This document shows, one piece after another, positions 20,662 to 24,038 of a DNA stretch of 24,038 nt; the stretch's first letter is position 1; the number at the start of each line of letters is the position of its first letter. The stretch is from Oligoflexia bacterium (lineage in GTDB: Bacteria; Bdellovibrionota; UBA1018). Position numbers and translations under genes: made by a program. The stretch lies in contig CAINWE010000377.1 in assembly GCA_903854365.1 (NCBI GenBank), forward strand, positions 1-24,038, read 5' to 3'. The notes below the pieces were generated by a model. The model had not been told where the DNA came from, searched no databases, and saw only the letters and a program-made list of their open reading frames with translations.

Positions 20662-22686
20662 TTGAAATTCGGGCAAATTATTTCTGTCGCTGTGCCTCGT
20701 CCTATCGATAGCTTGTTTACCTATCGCTTGCGGGATGACTTAGTTGCTCGAGTGGCAATGGGTGGGTATGTTCGTGTGCCTTTCGGAAAGTCCTCTTTAG
20801 ATGCATTTGTAGTTGAGCCACCTCGCCTATGGAGTGAGCAGGCTGAGCCTATGTCGTGTGATGCACTCAAAGATGTGATTGATGTCTTGGATGAACTTCC
20901 GAGTTTACCTGAAGACGTCCTGAGCCTCTGTCGTTGGGCGCATGAGTATTATGCTGCCCCTCTCGGAGAAGTTCTCTCGTGCGCTGCGCCAGTTCTCCAT
21001 GCCGGCGTTCGCAAGCTCAAGCGACCGGCCAAGGTAGTTGGGTTCTCTGGCACACCCGTGCTGAGTTTACAGCTCAATGCAGAGCAAATTGAGGTCGTAG
21101 AAAAGTTTGACCACCTCCGGCGGCTCCGGGCGGGGAAGGTCGGACTTTGTCATGGTGTGACGGGCAGTGGAAAAACGGAAGTTTATATTGAACTTGCTCG
21201 AAGGGCTCTTGCCGAGGGTCAGGGCGTCTTGGTGCTGGTTCCTGAAATCGCGCTCACACCGCAACTCCATCGGCGATTTGAGGAGGGTCTGGGCTGTTCG
21301 GTAGGACTCTGGCATTCGGCGATGTCAGCAGGGAAGCGGCGGGACCTGTATCATGCTTTACGCTCCGGTGGTACTCGAGTGGTGGTGGGGGCGAGATCCG
21401 CTGTTTTTGCGCCCGTCCAGAATCTGGGCTTGATTGTGGTCGACGAAGAGCACGATGCGACCTATAAACAGGACGACGGAGTGCGCTATCAAGCCCGAGA
21501 TCTTGCTGTGGTTCGCGGCAAAATCACTCATTCTTTTGTGCTCTTGGGGTCAGCAACGCCGAGCCTAGAAAGTTTGGAGCGAGTGAGGGAGGGCCGGTAC
21601 TCGCTCGGCGAGTTAAGATGTCGTGTGAGTTCAGCCGGAATGCCTCTCGTAGAGATTGTTGATCTCAAATGCGCAGAGAAAGTGTCCGGTACTCAGGCGC
21701 CTTTAGCTCGGTATTGTGTCGATCGAATTCAACATGTTTTAGATATTGGGCAGCAAGTGCTTGTTTACTTAAATCGCAGGGGCTTTGCGTCGTATTTACT
21801 GTGCGCGGACTGTGGCCAAGTCAGGGAGTGTCAAAACTGCTCCATTTCGTTAACAATTCATCGAGCGAAGCGACAGTTGAAGTGCCATCATTGCGACCAC
21901 GCGGAGCCTATTCCGTTGATGTGCTCCGTGTGTCAAGGGGTGAATCTTCGAGCTATGGGAGCCGGCACAGAGAGTCTTGAGGCGGATTTGCCTCGTCTGG
22001 TGCAGGGAGCAAGAATTGCGCGACTGGATCGAGATTTGGTGACTAGCGCTGGCCGCTTGAATGAAATCTTAGAGAGTTTTCGGAAGGGCGAAACGAATCT
22101 ACTTTTAGGCACGCAAATGCTGGTGAAAGGGCATGATTTTCCGAATGTGACCCTGGTGGTGGTTGTGCTGGCTGACTCGCTTTTTAGGTGGCCAGATTTT
22201 AGGGCCGCTGAAAGAGCCTATCAGATTTTAAAGCAGGTCGCAGGTCGCGCTGGTCGAGGCGAGAAATCCGGTCATGTCTTGATTCAGACCTTTGATCCCG
22301 AACATCCTGTTTTGCAAACGGTGGCCCAGGAGTCTGCGGAGCTGGCATTTTTTGAGAATGAGCGGGCATTGAGGCATGCCCTCCATTATCCCCCCTTTGG
22401 ACGTATTGCTCGACTTCGGGTAGAGGGTCCTGTTCAAGGGGATGTGATTCAATCGGCTCGGAGTTTGAGTGATGCGCTTCGACGCGAATTTGCTCAGGAG
22501 GTCGGTTTGAATATCCTCGGTCCCAGCGAGGCATTTCTGGAAAAATCCCATGGGACGTTTCGGTGGGATATCCTATTAAAGGCTAAAGAGATTCAAGTTT
22601 TACAGCGTGCGATCCGATATTTTAAACAGGCGAGTAAAAATATTAAGAAAAGAATCCAGATCGACGTGGACCCTTATGGGGTCTAG
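20662..22686 (+). CDS. priA: Primosomal replication-restart helicase PriA
   Basis: PriA recognises stalled forks and D-loops and reloads the replicative helicase. The 674-aa product has the N-terminal DNA-binding part (VAVPRPIDSLFTYRL) and Walker A GVTGSGKTEVYIEL (Lys171). DEEHDATYKQ (261-270) and GSATPSLES follow, then the zinc-binding block with eight cysteines at 381, 384, 390, 393, 408, 411, 421 and 424, GTESLEADLPRL, GTQMLVKGHDFPNVTLV and QVAGRAGRG. It is somewhat shorter than the 732 aa of E. coli PriA, but no motif is missing. The start is TTG 20662 with purine-rich AGAAAGAGA upstream; no ATG suits the conserved N-terminus. The next gene starts 11 nt after the stop. Confidence 0.96.
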   Translation: MKFGQIISVAVPRPIDSLFTYRLRDDLVARVAMGGYVRVPFGKSSLDAFVVEPPRLWSEQAEPMSCDALKDVIDVLDELPSLPEDVLSLCRWAHEYYAAPLGEVLSCAAPVLHAGVRKLKRPAKVVGFSGTPVLSLQLNAEQIEVVEKFDHLRRLRAGKVGLCHGVTGSGKTEVYIELARRALAEGQGVLVLVPEIALTPQLHRRFEEGLGCSVGLWHSAMSAGKRRDLYHALRSGGTRVVVGARSAVFAPVQNLGLIVVDEEHDATYKQDDGVRYQARDLAVVRGKITHSFVLLGSATPSLESLERVREGRYSLGELRCRVSSAGMPLVEIVDLKCAEKVSGTQAPLARYCVDRIQHVLDIGQQVLVYLNRRGFASYLLCADCGQVRECQNCSISLTIHRAKRQLKCHHCDHAEPIPLMCSVCQGVNLRAMGAGTESLEADLPRLVQGARIARLDRDLVTSAGRLNEILESFRKGETNLLLGTQMLVKGHDFPNVTLVVVVLADSLFRWPDFRAAERAYQILKQVAGRAGRGEKSGHVLIQTFDPEHPVLQTVAQESAELAFFENERALRHALHYPPFGRIARLRVEGPVQGDVIQSARSLSDALRREFAQEVGLNILGPSEAFLEKSHGTFRWDILLKAKEIQVLQRAIRYFKQASKNIKKRIQIDVDPYGV

Positions 22687-22697
22687 AGGGTGACTTG

Positions 22698-23486
22698 ATG
22701 GGTGCTAAAAAAGTAACATCGGATCATGTTCGTAAAAAAATTGAAGACAGCATGCTCGCTGCGGAAGAAGAGAGAAAGAGAAAGTTAGCGGGCCAAAGGC
22801 TGACTTTAGCTCGGAACGGGGTTCAAGCGTTTCAACGCCATGACATGCCGACCGCGATTAAGTCCTTCATTACTTATCTCAGAATTTTAGAAGACTCAAA
22901 AGGCGTTGATCAGGGCGGTTTGACCCCGCAGCACTTTGACATGAAGAAAGACCTAACTGAATTGCTGATGATTAGCGGGGTTTATTGGGATTTGGTAAAA
23001 ATTTACGACAAAGTCACCGTTGAGAATGACGATTTCAAGCAGTTCATGAGAAAGTACATTCAGTTCACTAAGGGGATGCCTTTTCAGGCGGTGTGTGCAG
23101 AAACCTTAAGAAAGTTCATTGCCAACGGAAAACCCAAACATCCAGGCGAGTTTAAAGCGGCTTACAAAATTTTGGGTACGTCCCGGTGCTTCGTGGCGAC
23201 ATCCTTAGTCGATGTAACTGAGGATCAAACCTTGTTCACCTTGCGAAGATTTAGGGATGAGTTTTTGGCTAAAAAGAGATGGGGCCGTGCCTTTACGATT
23301 TGGTATTATCGTCATGGGCCTTCGATTGCAGCTCGAGTGGATCAGTGTCCTCAAAACCTGAGGTCCGTTCTGGGTCGGTCGCTTGATTTTGCAGCAATCC
23401 TTATTCGTCGGACTCTAGTGAATGATCGTGCCAATGCGACTCGGACGAAAGGCGAACTGGCCTTCCGAAAAATTCGACCAGAGTGA
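22698..23486 (+). CDS. Soluble protein with TPR-like helices and a divergent CFI-box C-terminus
   Basis: A 262-aa protein without signal peptide. The N-terminus is a charged helix (about 5-40). NGVQAFQRHDMPTAIKSFIT looks like a TPR unit, followed by further helices. Residues from about 164 (CFVATSLVD), with LFTLRRFRDEFL, RWGRAFTIWYYRHGPSIA and LRSVLGRSLDF, follow the pattern of the CFI-box C-terminal domain. That domain is usually CFIATAAYGS, then LRRFRDxxL, then GRxFVxxYYxxSPxxA, and I know it mainly from the ends of secreted proteins. Here Ala-Tyr-Gly is replaced by Ser-Leu-Val and a short basic tail follows. ATG 22698 has AGAGGG 7 nt upstream. Its last 72 nt overlap lepB on the other strand. 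Function unknown. Confidence 0.75.
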   Translation: MGAKKVTSDHVRKKIEDSMLAAEEERKRKLAGQRLTLARNGVQAFQRHDMPTAIKSFITYLRILEDSKGVDQGGLTPQHFDMKKDLTELLMISGVYWDLVKIYDKVTVENDDFKQFMRKYIQFTKGMPFQAVCAETLRKFIANGKPKHPGEFKAAYKILGTSRCFVATSLVDVTEDQTLFTLRRFRDEFLAKKRWGRAFTIWYYRHGPSIAARVDQCPQNLRSVLGRSLDFAAILIRRTLVNDRANATRTKGELAFRKIRPE

Positions 23487-24038
23487 CCACCAAATGACGA
23501 CCGCTTTGCCTTTGATGTTTTTTCTGGGAACAAAACCCCAGAATCGACTGTCGTTAGAAAAGTCTCGGTTATCTCCCATGACGAAGAATTGGTCTTGCGG
23601 CACCTGAATAGGTCCGTAATTTTCGCCCATATAGTTGGATTTATCGATCATAATTCGATGATCCGCCTCGTCGAGGTGCTCTTGGTAGAGGGAGAGAGTG
23701 GAAAGGTTATACTTACCGTCGTCTAGAGCGTGAAATGTCTTTTCTACGCTGGCATCTTGAATAAGGTCTCTAGCTATCATTTTTTGATTGATAAAGAGGA
23801 TCTTGTTTCTCACCTCAATGCTATCTCCAGGAACGCCAATGACCCGCTTGATGTAGTAAATGGTCTCATCTCGTGGATACTTGAAAACGACCACGTCCCC
23901 GTGCTTGGGAGCGTCTCGTTGGAGGAGAAAAATCGGGTGGTCGGTCAAATCATCCGAAAAAGGGATTTTGAGCCCATAAGCAAATTTATTGACGAAGATG
24001 TGATCTCCGACCAAGAGTGTTGGAATCATCGAGCCAGA
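23415..24038 (-). CDS. lepB: Signal peptidase I, 5'-truncated at the window edge
   Basis: LepB removes signal peptides from exported proteins at the outer face of the inner membrane. The visible 207 residues begin SGSMIPTLLVGDHIFVNK, so the catalytic Ser is codon 24030-24032 and the Met after it is not the start. The N-terminal membrane anchor lies outside the window. The catalytic Lys is in YYIKRVIGVPGDSIEV (residue 64 of the fragment). The later box is FFVMGDNRDFSNDSRFWGFV. The insert between them (about 80-145), rich in Asp, Glu and Lys, is fairly typical of Gram-negative enzymes. The C-terminus FRPSRIGTIIH fits family ends, so the 72-nt convergent overlap with the upstream gene appears genuine. 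Confidence 0.95.
   Translation of the reverse strand, partial: SGSMIPTLLVGDHIFVNKFAYGLKIPFSDDLTDHPIFLLQRDAPKHGDVVVFKYPRDETIYYIKRVIGVPGDSIEVRNKILFINQKMIARDLIQDASVEKTFHALDDGKYNLSTLSLYQEHLDEADHRIMIDKSNYMGENYGPIQVPQDQFFVMGDNRDFSNDSRFWGFVPRKNIKGKAVVIWWSLWSNFSEGQFAFRPSRIGTIIH

Noticed and set aside
24027..24029. ATG as start of lepB
   Set aside because: The catalytic Ser precedes this Met, so the true start and membrane anchor lie beyond the window.

Overview
This 24 kb window is dense, Gram-negative chromosomal DNA of roughly even base composition. It encodes a β-barrel outer-membrane protein, several signal-peptide or lipoprotein precursors, lipoprotein-processing enzymes and a signal peptidase. 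Gene content, the Cys-rich Lgt signature of non-enteric lineages and repeated TTG starts suggest a Bdellovibrionota or former deltaproteobacterial genome. That placement is inference at moderate confidence. I saw no rRNA, tRNA, IS element, CRISPR array or prophage, and no gene-free stretch longer than about 120 bases.

Region 1 (1-6044, +) is a heme operon: hemB (5' end outside the window), hemL, a sensor kinase and OmpR-type regulator pair, hemE and hemN. The kinase/regulator, regulator/hemE and hemE/hemN junctions overlap by 4 to 8 nt, so the two-component system is built into the heme operon. The next heme enzyme, a HemY-type protoporphyrinogen oxidase, lies apart at 11547-12845 (-). A DMT-family permease (6060-7016, -) converges on hemN.

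Region 2 (7138-10548, +) is the most unusual part: a DUF2844 secreted protein followed by two tandem DUF3443 paralogs. The DUF3443 proteins look like bilobal pepsin-type aspartic proteases. Each has two D-[ST]-G-S motifs, a flap-like [YF]-A-D-G-S, a [VI]-L-G loop, a G-L-P-F segment near the C-terminus and twelve shared cysteines. A lipoprotein with a Pro/Ser/Thr linker (10545-11471, -) converges on the second paralog.

Region 3 (12951-17609, +) is a probable operon for lipoprotein maturation and lipid synthesis (lspA, lgt, a plsY homolog lacking the family's first motif), continuing into a BtuFCD-like corrinoid/metal-chelate ABC importer. An outer-membrane barrel gene (17606-18487, -) converges on it.

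Region 4 (18536-23486, +) holds a DksA/TraR-like factor, galU, a periplasmic LolA-like protein, priA and a soluble protein with a CFI-box-like C-terminus. The dksA-galU junction can form two mutually exclusive hairpins, one of which hides the galU ribosome-binding site. The last gene overlaps convergent lepB (23415-24038, -, 5' end outside the window) by 72 nt.
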